A stretch of 64,000 bases of DNA from CAWUIO01 sp963922455 (GTDB lineage: Bacteria > Bacteroidota > Bacteroidia > Cytophagales > Microscillaceae). This document shows, one piece after another, positions 43,010-51,525 of this stretch (its first letter is position 1; every line of letters begins with the position of its first letter). The notes under the pieces were generated by a model. The model was not told the DNA's origin, did no database searches, and saw only the letters and a program-made list of their open reading frames with translations. The translations under genes and the position numbers were made by a program. Location of the stretch: assembly GCA_963922455.1 (NCBI GenBank), contig CAWUIO010000017.1, forward strand, positions 1 to 64,000. The letters run 5' to 3'.

Positions 43010-43030
43010 AAAAGAGGCTTCTCTTTAAAT

Positions 43031-43159
43031 GGCTGAGGGATAGAGCGGCATGTTTGAGCTCGTGTAGGCCCGGCGGGGAAGGGCAGCGAGTAGCGAAAGC
43101 CCGACCCCCGGCTACCGTATGTGAATAGGATTAGGAACCCTTAACCGGGGGGCAGCCCC
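43031..43159 (+). repeat. Dispersed structured repeat, copy 9 (type B), right flank of accessory island
   Basis: It starts GGCTGAGGGATAGAGCGG and ends ACCGGGGGGCAGCCCC; CCCCCGG pairs with CCGGGGG. The apical arm nearly equals that of copy 8, which is inverted 1.5 kb away. It lies 5 bp after the argH stop and so could also form the 3' end of the arginine operon transcript. Confidence 0.92.
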
Positions 43160-43164
43160 AAACT

Positions 43165-44538
43165 TTATGCTATTTGGGGGTCTTGTAATAAGTCTTGATA
43201 AGCCTGCTCAATACGTTCAAAATGATAGGTCTGCTCCACGTGGTCCATTTTCTGCCGGATCAATTCCCAAGCAGGATTACCGATACTGCCCAGGTGGCTG
43301 TGATCTACCATTTTGGGGTCGGTGTAGGAATTTTGCGCAATATCCTGGGCTACTTTACGATAGGCCTCCCGAAAGGGCATTCCTTCCTGAACGAGCTGAT
43401 TGACTACCTCTACGCTAAATAGATATTGATAGCGGGAGTCATCCATCAAGGCCGGATTTACTTCTAGATCTTGCAGCATCAGGCGGGCAATCTTGAGGCA
43501 GTCGCGCAATTCGGCAAATGCCGGGAAAAGATGCTCCTTAAGCAATTGAAAATCCCGGTGGTAGCCCGAGCCTAAATTGTGTATGAGGAGCTGCGTTTCC
43601 TGAGGCAAGGCCATGAGGCGACTACTTCGGGCCCGGATAAGCTCAAAGGCATCCGGGTTTTTCTTATGAGGCATAATGCTGGAACCGGTGGTCCAGGTGT
43701 CGGCCAATGTAAAAAAGCCGTAGTTTTGGTTTAGATAGGTGATGGAGTCGGCGGCCAGCTTGTTGAGGGTATTGGCGATAATTGCCAGGGATTGGCTCAA
43801 AATCAACTCTACTTTGCCCCGGCCCATCTGGGCGTAGACGACATTGACATTGGCGGCCGGAAAACCCAGAAGTTGGGTAGTGAACAAGCGATCTAAGGGA
43901 AAGGAGGAGCCAAAGCCGGCGGCCGAGCCCAAGGGGTTTTGATTAAGAATCTCGTAAGCTCTTTGTAAGTGCCACAGGTCATCGCTTAGGCTCTCGGCAA
44001 AAGCCCCAAACCAAAGACCAAAAGACGAAGGCATCGCGACCTGGGTATGGGTATAGCCAGGCATTAGCAAGCCTTGGTGTTGCTGGCCGAGGTCGAGCAG
44101 GGTGTCAAAAAGCTGGCGAATCTCCCCCGTCAAGCTACGGATTTCATGACGGAAGTAAAGCTTGAGATCCAATAAGACTTGATCGTTCCGGGAACGGCCA
44201 GCGTGAATCTTTTTGCCTAAGTCTCCCAGCTCACGGGTAAGCAGAAGCTCCACCTGGGAGTGAATATCTTCTACTCCCGGTTCTAGTGACAGCAGGCCTT
44301 CTTGGGCCTGGGGGTATAAGTGCTGCAGGGTTTTCGTTAAGGGTATCCGTTCTTCGGTACTTAAAAGGCCAATTTTTTCTAACATCCGGATATGGGCCAG
44401 GGAGCCCAGAATATCAAAGGGGGCCAAATATAGATCCCAGTGGGGGTCTTGACCAATCGTAAAACGCTCCATCAAGGAGTTGGTTTGGATGCCTTTGTCC
44501 CATAATTTTTTGGGAGAGGGTTCAGATGAGGGACTCAT
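43165..44538 (-). CDS. argH: Argininosuccinate lyase
   Basis: ArgH splits argininosuccinate into arginine and fumarate, the last step of the pathway. The 457-residue product shows the superfamily signature GSSIMPHKKNPDAFELIR, the EDIHSQVE loop and AGRSRNDQVLLDLKL. It overlaps argE by 4 bp (stop/start ATGA) and is the last gene of the arginine operon. Confidence 0.96.
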   Translation of the reverse strand: MSPSSEPSPKKLWDKGIQTNSLMERFTIGQDPHWDLYLAPFDILGSLAHIRMLEKIGLLSTEERIPLTKTLQHLYPQAQEGLLSLEPGVEDIHSQVELLLTRELGDLGKKIHAGRSRNDQVLLDLKLYFRHEIRSLTGEIRQLFDTLLDLGQQHQGLLMPGYTHTQVAMPSSFGLWFGAFAESLSDDLWHLQRAYEILNQNPLGSAAGFGSSFPLDRLFTTQLLGFPAANVNVVYAQMGRGKVELILSQSLAIIANTLNKLAADSITYLNQNYGFFTLADTWTTGSSIMPHKKNPDAFELIRARSSRLMALPQETQLLIHNLGSGYHRDFQLLKEHLFPAFAELRDCLKIARLMLQDLEVNPALMDDSRYQYLFSVEVVNQLVQEGMPFREAYRKVAQDIAQNSYTDPKMVDHSHLGSIGNPAWELIRQKMDHVEQTYHFERIEQAYQDLLQDPQIA

Positions 44539-45611
44539 AGTTCTAAATTTTCTAAAAGTTGCACATAGATTTGAAAGCCCTCCATCATCTCGGAAACCCG
44601 GATAAATTCATCGGCCGTGTGGGAGCGAGAAGAATCTCCAGGGCCAATTTTGATACTGGTATACGGGATCAAGGCTTGGTCGGAAAGCGTGGGAGAGCCA
44701 TAGGTGCTCAGTCCTAAACCTAAGCCTTTTTGCACGAATGGATGCTCGAAGGCTATGCCAGAGGAGTTTAAGCGTAAAGAACGGGGTTCTACCCGACAAT
44801 TTAGTGCCGAAGTTAGAAACGCAGCTACTTCGGCATTGCTGTATAGCTCATTGGTCCGAACATCCAGTACAAAGTGGCACGCATCCGGTACTACATTGTG
44901 CTGGGTACCGGCTTTAATTTGGGTTACACTCACTTTAACCGGGCCTAAGAGATCGGAGATCTTCGGGAAGCGGTAATTTTGTATCCAATGGATATCGGGT
45001 AAGGCTTGGTAAATTGCATTGAGCCCTTCTTCCCGGGCGGCATGTCCCGAAACGCCCTCGGCGTAGCAGTCTACCACCATCAATCCCTTTTCGGCGATGG
45101 CCATTTGCATTTGGGTGGGTTCGCCCACGATAGCGAGATCCACCGGACCTAAATCATCCAAAATAGAAGCGATCCCCCCCGGGCCCGAAATTTCTTCCTC
45201 GGCTGTGCCACTCCAAATTAAGTTAAAGGCGGGAGGGCTAGGGGCTTGATCTAGGTAGATAAAAGTAGCCAATTGCGTAAGCAAAGAGGCTCCAGCATCG
45301 TTGCTCCCCAGGCCAAAAAGAAGATCGCTATCCAGCGTAGGTTCGAAGGGGTCCCGGGTCCAAGAGGCTACAGGCTTGACTGTATCGTGATGCGAATTTA
45401 ATAAAATACTAGGCTTATGGCTTTGATTGTGCCGGGAGTGAAGCCAGAGATTATTACCCGACCTGTGGGGACCATAGCCTAGCTCTTCCAAAAAGCGACT
45501 CAAACAAGTTGCTGTAGAAGCTTCTTCCCGACTATACGAAGGGATTCGGATCAACTTTTGGAGAAGCTCAATGTACTCCAAGGATAAAGAGGGAAGCGTA
45601 TTTTGCATCAT
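44535..45611 (-). CDS. argE: M20 family N-acyl-citrulline/ornithine deacylase
   Basis: The 358-residue metallopeptidase-fold amidohydrolase shows the metal-binding residues: His and Asp in NSHHDTVKP, Asp in GLGSNDAGAS, Glu-Glu in GTAEEEISGPGG, and a C-terminal His in RSHTADEF. In this phylum, where carbamoylation acts on N-acylornithine, the enzyme is expected to remove the acyl group from N-acylcitrulline rather than from ornithine. It lies 5 bp after argB, overlaps argH, and has the dinuclear M20 layout with a dimerisation domain. Confidence 0.88.
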   Translation of the reverse strand: MMQNTLPSLSLEYIELLQKLIRIPSYSREEASTATCLSRFLEELGYGPHRSGNNLWLHSRHNQSHKPSILLNSHHDTVKPVASWTRDPFEPTLDSDLLFGLGSNDAGASLLTQLATFIYLDQAPSPPAFNLIWSGTAEEEISGPGGIASILDDLGPVDLAIVGEPTQMQMAIAEKGLMVVDCYAEGVSGHAAREEGLNAIYQALPDIHWIQNYRFPKISDLLGPVKVSVTQIKAGTQHNVVPDACHFVLDVRTNELYSNAEVAAFLTSALNCRVEPRSLRLNSSGIAFEHPFVQKGLGLGLSTYGSPTLSDQALIPYTSIKIGPGDSSRSHTADEFIRVSEMMEGFQIYVQLLENLEL

Positions 45612-45616
45612 AAAAC

Positions 45617-46399
45617 TTATAAACTCAATAAGGTACCTGTAAATAAATCGCCTGCCATAGACTGCTCATTGCCAATACCCACTTCCTGGACCCCCGCCCG
45701 TATGGCGGCAAACGCATTGTCCAGTTTGGGGATCATTCCATCTTTGATTACCCCGGCTTGGCGATACGTTTGGTACTGATTTGGGTTCATCCGGGCAATT
45801 AAGCTTTGGGGATTATTGACATCTTCCATTACTCCGGGTAGGTCCATGCAATAGCGCAAACGGATATGGTAATTTCCATTTTTGGCCAAAGCTACAGCCA
45901 GGCTGGAGGCCATGGTGTCGGCATTGGTATTCAATAATTGCCCTTGCTTATCGTGGGTAATGGGGGCGAGTACGGGGCAAATATTTTGCTCAAGCAGTTG
46001 CCCCCAAGCTTGGGTCTGGATTTCTACAATATCGCCGGCCCAACCGTAGTCAATGTCGCCTACGGGCCTTTTTTCGGCTCGGATGAGGTTTAAATCGGCC
46101 CCACAAATTCCGAGGGCACGGATATCCCGGGCCTGTAAGGCTGCCACGAGCTGTTTATTGACAAGCCCAGCGTAGACCATGGTCACCACGCGAAGGGTGG
46201 CATCATCGGTAATTCTCCGGCCCTCCACCATAAGCGGTTCAATGCCCAGCTCTTGACTGAGTTCACTGGCCAATTTCCCTCCGCCATGCACCAAGATTTT
46301 GGCCCCAGAAACTTCCCGAAAGCGATTGAGAAATACTTCGAGTCGGGCAGGATTATCAAAACTCTCCCCGCCAATTTTAAAAATATGGAGATTTTGCAT
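45617..46399 (-). CDS. argB: N-acetylglutamate (N-acylglutamate) kinase
   Basis: ArgB phosphorylates N-acylglutamate. The 260-residue amino acid kinase shows KIGGESF near the N-terminus, the LVHGGGKLASELSQ motif, GRRITDDATLRVV for substrate binding and NTNADTMASSLAVAL near the ATP site. It lacks the N-terminal extension of arginine-sensitive kinases, so feedback by arginine on this enzyme is less likely. It lies 6 bp after argF'. Confidence 0.95.
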   Translation of the reverse strand: MQNLHIFKIGGESFDNPARLEVFLNRFREVSGAKILVHGGGKLASELSQELGIEPLMVEGRRITDDATLRVVTMVYAGLVNKQLVAALQARDIRALGICGADLNLIRAEKRPVGDIDYGWAGDIVEIQTQAWGQLLEQNICPVLAPITHDKQGQLLNTNADTMASSLAVALAKNGNYHIRLRYCMDLPGVMEDVNNPQSLIARMNPNQYQTYRQAGVIKDGMIPKLDNAFAAIRAGVQEVGIGNEQSMAGDLFTGTLLSL

Positions 46400-46405
46400 A
46401 TCGGT

Positions 46406-47356
46406 TTAAGCTAAAGTTTTCAACAAACTAAAGAGTACGGTCTGAGCCGAAAGTACCCGGTTGCGGGCTTGTGGGACCACCAGGGAAGCTGGGCTATCCA
46501 GTACGTGGTCTTGAATCACCACATTACGGCGAACAGGTAGGCAATGCATCAAATAGGCTTCCTGGGTCAAAGCCATTTTCTTTGGGTCGATCATCCAGGA
46601 TGGATCCGTGCTTAGGATTTGGCCATACCTTTCATAGGAAGACCAGTTTTTGACATACACAAAGTCGGCCCCTTTGAGGGCTTTGGCTTGATCGTACTCT
46701 ACCGGGACGTCCTGGCTAAACGCTGGGCTTAACTCGTATCCTTCGGGATGGGTGAGGAGCAAATCTACTGGGGCTATTTTCATCCACTCCAAAAAAGAGT
46801 TGGCTACGGCTTGGGGTAAGGCCCTGGGATGGGGAGCCCAACTAAGTACCACTTTGGGCCGCTCTTTTTTCTTAAACTGCTCTATAGTGATCCAGTCGGC
46901 CAGGGATTGCAAGGGATGGCGGGTGGCCGATTCAAGGCTTATGATCGGGACTCCCGAGTATCTTTGGAAGGCTTTTATAATTTCTTCTTGATAATCTTTC
47001 TCCCGGTCCTTCAAGCCAGCAAAAGCCCGAATGCCTATGATATCACAGTATTGACCGATCACGGCAGCGGCTTCTTGGATATGCTCAGCCCGGTCGCCGT
47101 CCATTACGACGCCCTTCTCAAACTCAAGCTTCCAGCTATCCTGGCTTTGGTTCATCATCAAGACGTGCATGCCCATTTTTTGGGCGGCCAATTGGCTGCT
47201 CATCCGGGTCCGCAGACTCGGACTCAGAAAAATTAAGGCCAGGGTTTTATCCTGTCCTTGCTGGCTGATCAGGCTGGGGTTTTGGTGGATTTCGAGGGCC
47301 AGCCGGACCAGCTGACGGGGCCCTTCCACATCGGCTAGGGATGTAAAGTGCTTCAT
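46406..47356 (-). CDS. argF': N-acylornithine carbamoyltransferase (acetyl- or succinyl-)
   Basis: The 316-residue transcarbamylase carries the carbamoyl phosphate motif FLSPSLRTR (43-51), HPLQ in ATRHPLQSLADW, and the MHCLPVRR loop with the catalytic region near the C-terminus. W75 in SWKLEFEKGVVMDGDRAEH and the lack of an SMG loop place it with the acylornithine enzymes, not with ordinary OTCase. As I recall the structural work, residue 90/92 separates acetyl- (Glu) from succinylornithine (Pro) enzymes; here residue 90 is Ala, so the acyl group cannot be assigned. Its start overlaps the argD stop by 4 bp. Confidence 0.9.
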   Translation of the reverse strand: MKHFTSLADVEGPRQLVRLALEIHQNPSLISQQGQDKTLALIFLSPSLRTRMSSQLAAQKMGMHVLMMNQSQDSWKLEFEKGVVMDGDRAEHIQEAAAVIGQYCDIIGIRAFAGLKDREKDYQEEIIKAFQRYSGVPIISLESATRHPLQSLADWITIEQFKKKERPKVVLSWAPHPRALPQAVANSFLEWMKIAPVDLLLTHPEGYELSPAFSQDVPVEYDQAKALKGADFVYVKNWSSYERYGQILSTDPSWMIDPKKMALTQEAYLMHCLPVRRNVVIQDHVLDSPASLVVPQARNRVLSAQTVLFSLLKTLA

Positions 47357-48504
47357 GTGTATTCATTTTTGGGCAATACCTCCGGTAAAACTTGGGGCAA
47401 GGCCGCCAAAAAGGCATCGGCTTGTTCTTTGCGTATATTGAGGGCCGGGAGCAGACGAAGGGTGTGCTTCCCAGAAATTCCGGTAAAAATTTGGTGTTCT
47501 AGTAAGAGCTTTTTACGAGCAGGGCCCACCTCTGCCCCCCATTCCATGCCAATCATCAAGCCTTTCCCCCGTATAGCCCGTAAAGCAGGGATTTTAGTCA
47601 ATTCCGCTAGGCAATAAACGCCCATTCTTTCGGCTTGGCCCATCAGTTTTTCCTCTCGGATTACCTCTAAGACAGCCAAGCCAGCCGCGCAAGCCAAAGG
47701 ATTGCCCCCAAAGGTAGTGCCCAACATGCCCGCCCAGGGCTGGATGTCTGGATGAATCAAAACGCCACCAATCGGAAATCCATTTCCCATCCCCTTGGCC
47801 ATCGTGATTAAGTCGGCTTCTATTCCACTATGTTGATGGGCAAAAAACCGCCCGCTTCGTCCGTAGCCCGACTGGATTTCGTCCAGGATCAAAAGTGCCC
47901 CGTGAGCTTTACAAAGGGCTTGGGCCTCCCGTAAAAAAGAATCACCCGCCACATGGATGCCTCCGACCCCCTGAATACCTTCCACAATCACGGCACAAAC
48001 GTCCTCAAGTTTTAAGGTTTTCTCCAACCCGGCCAAATCTTCCCAAGCCAAGCGGGTGTGCGGATGCTGGGCATTATACCGGGATACCAGCTTCGTATTA
48101 TCACTCAAAACCACGGTCCCCGAGGTACGGCCGTGAAACCCCCGCTCAAAACAAACTACGTGCGCTTTGCCCGTATGAAAAGAAGCCAATTTGAGGGCAT
48201 TCTCATTGGCTTCGGCTCCGCTATTGCATAAAAATAAGGAATGATCGGGATAGCCCGAAAGCTCTCCCAATAATTGAGCAAATTCTTTTTGCTCAGGCAG
48301 CAGTACCGAATTGGAATAAAACACCAAACGCTCCAACTGTGCTTTCAGGCGCTCCACAAAATGCGGGTGTTGATGGCCAATCGAGATGACCGCATGCCCT
48401 CCGTAAAGATCCAGGTACTCCTGCCCCGTCTGATCCCAAACGTAGGCCCCTTGCCCTTTGACCAGTTGGATGGGATATCGAGAATATACGTCAAATAAAT
48501 CCAT
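47353..48504 (-). CDS. argD: Acetylornithine (acylornithine) aminotransferase
   Basis: The 383-residue class III PLP aminotransferase shows YLDLYGGHAVISIGHQHP, SNSVL, CNSGAEANENALKLA, the LILDEIQSGYGRSG strand and the PLP lysine in TMAKGMGNGFPIGG. It converts N-acylglutamate semialdehyde to N-acylornithine. It overlaps argF' by 4 bp. Upstream, 173 bp with repeat copy 10 separate it from argC, the only large gap in the operon. Confidence 0.95.
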   Translation of the reverse strand: MDLFDVYSRYPIQLVKGQGAYVWDQTGQEYLDLYGGHAVISIGHQHPHFVERLKAQLERLVFYSNSVLLPEQKEFAQLLGELSGYPDHSLFLCNSGAEANENALKLASFHTGKAHVVCFERGFHGRTSGTVVLSDNTKLVSRYNAQHPHTRLAWEDLAGLEKTLKLEDVCAVIVEGIQGVGGIHVAGDSFLREAQALCKAHGALLILDEIQSGYGRSGRFFAHQHSGIEADLITMAKGMGNGFPIGGVLIHPDIQPWAGMLGTTFGGNPLACAAGLAVLEVIREEKLMGQAERMGVYCLAELTKIPALRAIRGKGLMIGMEWGAEVGPARKKLLLEHQIFTGISGKHTLRLLPALNIRKEQADAFLAALPQVLPEVLPKNEYT

Positions 48505-48530
48505 AATTCGTCTCTTGATTATACATATTG

Positions 48531-48662
48531 GGGGCTTGCCCGCGCCCTGAAAATCATACCAACTTGCCCCTTCCTACCGGCGCGGGCCGGGCTGGGCTGC
48601 CGAGCCGGCTCCCCCACAAACCAGCGGCGGTCTCGGCCCATACGGGCGCCCATCCCTAAGCC
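48531..48662 (-). repeat. Dispersed structured repeat, copy 10 (type C), inside the arginine operon
   Basis: On the minus strand it starts GGCTTAGGGATGGGCGCCC and ends GCGCGGGCAAGCCCC. Here the inner arm is TGGGC pairing with GCCCA, in place of RGARC/GYGAN of types A and B. It lies in sense orientation between argC and argD, 15 bp after the argC stop and 26 bp before the argD start, so it should be transcribed with the operon. Confidence 0.92.
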
Positions 48663-48677
48663 AGGGTGTTTCTTATA

Positions 48678-49646
48678 TTAAAAATAAGTGGCCTTCAAGT
48701 GTAATCCACTGCTTTCTTCCCAACTTTGCATAAGGTTGAGGTTTTGAATAGCCTGCCCCGAAGCTCCTTTGAGTAGATTGTCAATCATACTGATTATGTA
48801 AATCAGGTCTCCATGCTTTTCCAAATAAAGGACAGCCTTGTTGGTATTGACAACCTGCTTCAAGTCTGGATTAGCGTCACTTAAAAAAACAAAAGGGCTG
48901 GCTTGGTAAAATTCCCGATAGAGCTTTTTGATTTCATCTAAGTCTAAGGGGCAGACGGTATACATACTTGCAAAGATGCCCCGCGTAAAATTTCCTCGTA
49001 TGGGTACAAAACGTAGGTGAGCCCCGAGTCCCGGATCCAATTGCTGGAGACTTTGGTAAATCTCCCCCTCGTGTTGGTGGGTAAAAACTTTATAAGCCGA
49101 GACATTATTATTTCGCCAACTAAAATGGGAGGTCTCACGCAAAGCTTGCCCCGCCCCCGTAGAACCGGTAATGGCTTGGATATGGACCTCTTCTCCCAAA
49201 CAGTTCTGAGAGGCCAATGGCAGTAAGCCCAACTGAATGGCCGTAGCAAAACAGCCAGGATTGGCCACACGGCTACTTGCCTTCAGGACCTCCCGGTTCA
49301 ATTCGGGTAGGCCGTAGATAAAGTCGCCAGCATCGGGCTTCAAACGATAATCCCGGCTTAGGTCGATTACTTGTATTTCTGCCGGGACGGGATTATTTTC
49401 CATAAACACTCGAGCGTCACCGTGCCCTAAGGCCAGAAAGACCACATCTAAGCCCTCATACCTCACTTCTGAGGTGAAGGCAAGTTCGGTTTCTCCCAGC
49501 AAATCCCGGTGGGTTTCGTAGAGGTATTTCCCAGCCTGGCTTTTACTCTGAACCGATTGCAGGTCTACGTGGGGGTGTTGTAAAACCAGACGTATAAGTT
49601 CGCCTGCAGTATAGCCCCCCCCTCCTATGATTCCTACTTTTTTCAT
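48678..49646 (-). CDS. argC: N-acetyl-gamma-glutamyl-phosphate reductase
   Basis: ArgC reduces the acylglutamyl phosphate to the semialdehyde. The 322-residue product starts with a nucleotide-binding VGIIGGGGYTAGELIRLVL, has DLSRDYRL and the catalytic cysteine in VANPGCFATAIQLGLLPL, and the GSTGAGQAL and HQHEGEI segments of the long ArgC class. It lies 1 bp after argG. Confidence 0.95.
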   Translation of the reverse strand: MKKVGIIGGGGYTAGELIRLVLQHPHVDLQSVQSKSQAGKYLYETHRDLLGETELAFTSEVRYEGLDVVFLALGHGDARVFMENNPVPAEIQVIDLSRDYRLKPDAGDFIYGLPELNREVLKASSRVANPGCFATAIQLGLLPLASQNCLGEEVHIQAITGSTGAGQALRETSHFSWRNNNVSAYKVFTHQHEGEIYQSLQQLDPGLGAHLRFVPIRGNFTRGIFASMYTVCPLDLDEIKKLYREFYQASPFVFLSDANPDLKQVVNTNKAVLYLEKHGDLIYIISMIDNLLKGASGQAIQNLNLMQSWEESSGLHLKATYF

Positions 49647-49647
49647 A

Positions 49648-50850
49648 TTACCAGGCTTTTAAGGGGTTTACCGAGTAATAAATATGCAAGGGGTTGGCCG
49701 ATACTTTGGTAAACCCTTTTACATCTTCTCCCGTCCATGCCTTATTCATCTCGCCATAGCTCCCAAAGCGAGACTGCATCAGGTCGTGGGGCGACTCGAT
49801 GCCAAGTAGTTCAAATCGGTAGGGTGCTAGTTTAATAAAAACCTCTCCATTGACGACGTCTTGCGTATCCCATAAAAAGCTCTCAATATTACGCATCACG
49901 GGATCGAGGTATTTTCCTTCGTGAAGGAACATGCCATACCAATTGGCCATTTGCTCTTTCCAATGGATTTGCCACTTGCTTAGTACATGCTTTTCCAGCA
50001 ATTGATGGGCTTTAATAATCATGAGGGGAGCAGGGGCTTCAAAGCCAACCCGCCCTTTGATGCCCACTATGGTATCCCCTACGTGTATGTCTCGGCCAAT
50101 AGCATAGGGCTCACTCAATTCTTGTAATGCCCGAATGGCCTCCACCGGATGAGAAAAAGATACTCCGTTGAGGGTTTTAAATTCTCCTTTTTCAAATCCC
50201 AGCCGAATATCTTGGGGGTCTTGGGTTTTTAAAGAGTTAGGGTAAGCTTCCTCTGGTAAAGACTGATGCGAGGTTAAGGTCTCTTTTCCCCCCACGCTGG
50301 TACCCCAGAGTCCTTGGTTTACTGAGTAAAGAGTGGTTTTTTCTTCAACGGCAACGTTATGCTTGTTAAGGTACTCCACTTCTGCTTGACGAGAGAGTTG
50401 CTGGTCTCGGATGGGGGTTAAAATAGTCAGTTCAGGAGCTAAGATTTGGAAGGCCAAGTCAAAACGGACTTGGTCATTACCGGCGCCCGTGCTCCCGTGA
50501 GCGATGTATTCGGCTTGGATTTCCTGGGCGTAACGAGCAATAGCCATTGCCTGAAAAACCCGTTCGGCACTTACCGAGAGGGGGTAATTTTGGTTACGTA
50601 GGATATTGCCATACACCAAGTACTTGATGCAGTGCTCGTAAAACTCTTGGGTTTTGTCTAAAGTAATGTGTTCTACTACCCCGAGTTCCCGGGCCCGGTT
50701 TTCAATTTGACTAATTTCTTCGGATGAAAAGCCCCCGGTATCTACGGTTACCGAGTAAACATCCATTCCTTGATCTTGCGAGAGATATTTTACACAGTAG
50801 GAGGTGTCAAGGCCTCCACTGAAGGCGAGTACGACTTTAGGTTTAGGCAT
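49648..50850 (-). CDS. argG: Argininosuccinate synthase
   Basis: ArgG joins citrulline and aspartate using ATP. The 400-residue PP-loop enzyme shows VLAFSGGLDTSYCVKYL at the N-terminus, AHGSTGAGNDQVRFD and the LTSHQSLPEEAYP segment. It follows the GNAT gene by 3 bp and precedes argC by 1 bp. Confidence 0.96.
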   Translation of the reverse strand: MPKPKVVLAFSGGLDTSYCVKYLSQDQGMDVYSVTVDTGGFSSEEISQIENRARELGVVEHITLDKTQEFYEHCIKYLVYGNILRNQNYPLSVSAERVFQAMAIARYAQEIQAEYIAHGSTGAGNDQVRFDLAFQILAPELTILTPIRDQQLSRQAEVEYLNKHNVAVEEKTTLYSVNQGLWGTSVGGKETLTSHQSLPEEAYPNSLKTQDPQDIRLGFEKGEFKTLNGVSFSHPVEAIRALQELSEPYAIGRDIHVGDTIVGIKGRVGFEAPAPLMIIKAHQLLEKHVLSKWQIHWKEQMANWYGMFLHEGKYLDPVMRNIESFLWDTQDVVNGEVFIKLAPYRFELLGIESPHDLMQSRFGSYGEMNKAWTGEDVKGFTKVSANPLHIYYSVNPLKAW

Positions 50851-50853
50851 GAT

Positions 50854-51525
50854 TTATTGACAAAGGATAAGCGTTTCAGATTTTGATTTCTTTTGCGAGC
50901 GGGGATCGCTCCATTTCAGGAATAAATATTTTTTGAAGCGTACCCAGCGATCGTATACTTTAAGGGCATGAGGCCAGGATTTATTTTTGGCTTTTCGTTC
51001 AGGATCGTAAAGCATTCCTGTGCAGAGGCAGTGCTTGCGTTCTTTACGGGTGAGAATATCGTAGTTGACACAGCTTTTACAACCGTTCCAGAAAGCTTCA
51101 TCTTGGGTAAGCTCTGAGAAAGTAACGGCTTCATACCCTAGCTCCGAGTTAATCTTCATCACCGGTAAGCTGGTGGTAAGCCCAAAAATTTTGGCATCTG
51201 GAAATATTTCCCGGGAAAGGGTAAAGGCCTTCTTTTTGATTTGTCGGGCTATGCCATGCCCTTGATAATCAGCATGGACGATTAGCCCGGAATGAGCTAC
51301 GTACTTGCCATGACTCCAAGACTCAATGTAGCAAAAGCCTGCCAGTTTATCCTGCTCCAAGGCAATAACCGCTTGCCCTTTATCCATTTTTTGTCGGATA
51401 TATTCTGGGGAGCGTTTGGCAATACCGGTTCCTCGTTTTTGGGCTGCATCCTCAATGAGCTTACAAACTCCTTCTGCATACTTTATATGTTGAGACGATG
51501 CATATAGAATACGCACTTCTTTCAT
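50854..51525 (-). CDS. GNAT acetyltransferase, likely N-acylglutamate synthase, first gene of arg operon
   Basis: The 223-residue protein has a GNAT fold at about 1-150, with the acyl-CoA-binding turn in VHADYQGHGIARQIKKKA and GFCYIESW before it. A C-terminal part has a Cys-rich segment (NGCKSCVNYD, KHCLCTGMLYD) unusual for GNATs and perhaps metal-binding. As the first gene directly before argG, argC and argB, it is the best candidate for the acylating enzyme that starts the pathway. The role rests on context and general family resemblance; no assay-level evidence. Confidence 0.8.
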   Translation of the reverse strand: MKEVRILYASSQHIKYAEGVCKLIEDAAQKRGTGIAKRSPEYIRQKMDKGQAVIALEQDKLAGFCYIESWSHGKYVAHSGLIVHADYQGHGIARQIKKKAFTLSREIFPDAKIFGLTTSLPVMKINSELGYEAVTFSELTQDEAFWNGCKSCVNYDILTRKERKHCLCTGMLYDPERKAKNKSWPHALKVYDRWVRFKKYLFLKWSDPRSQKKSKSETLILCQ

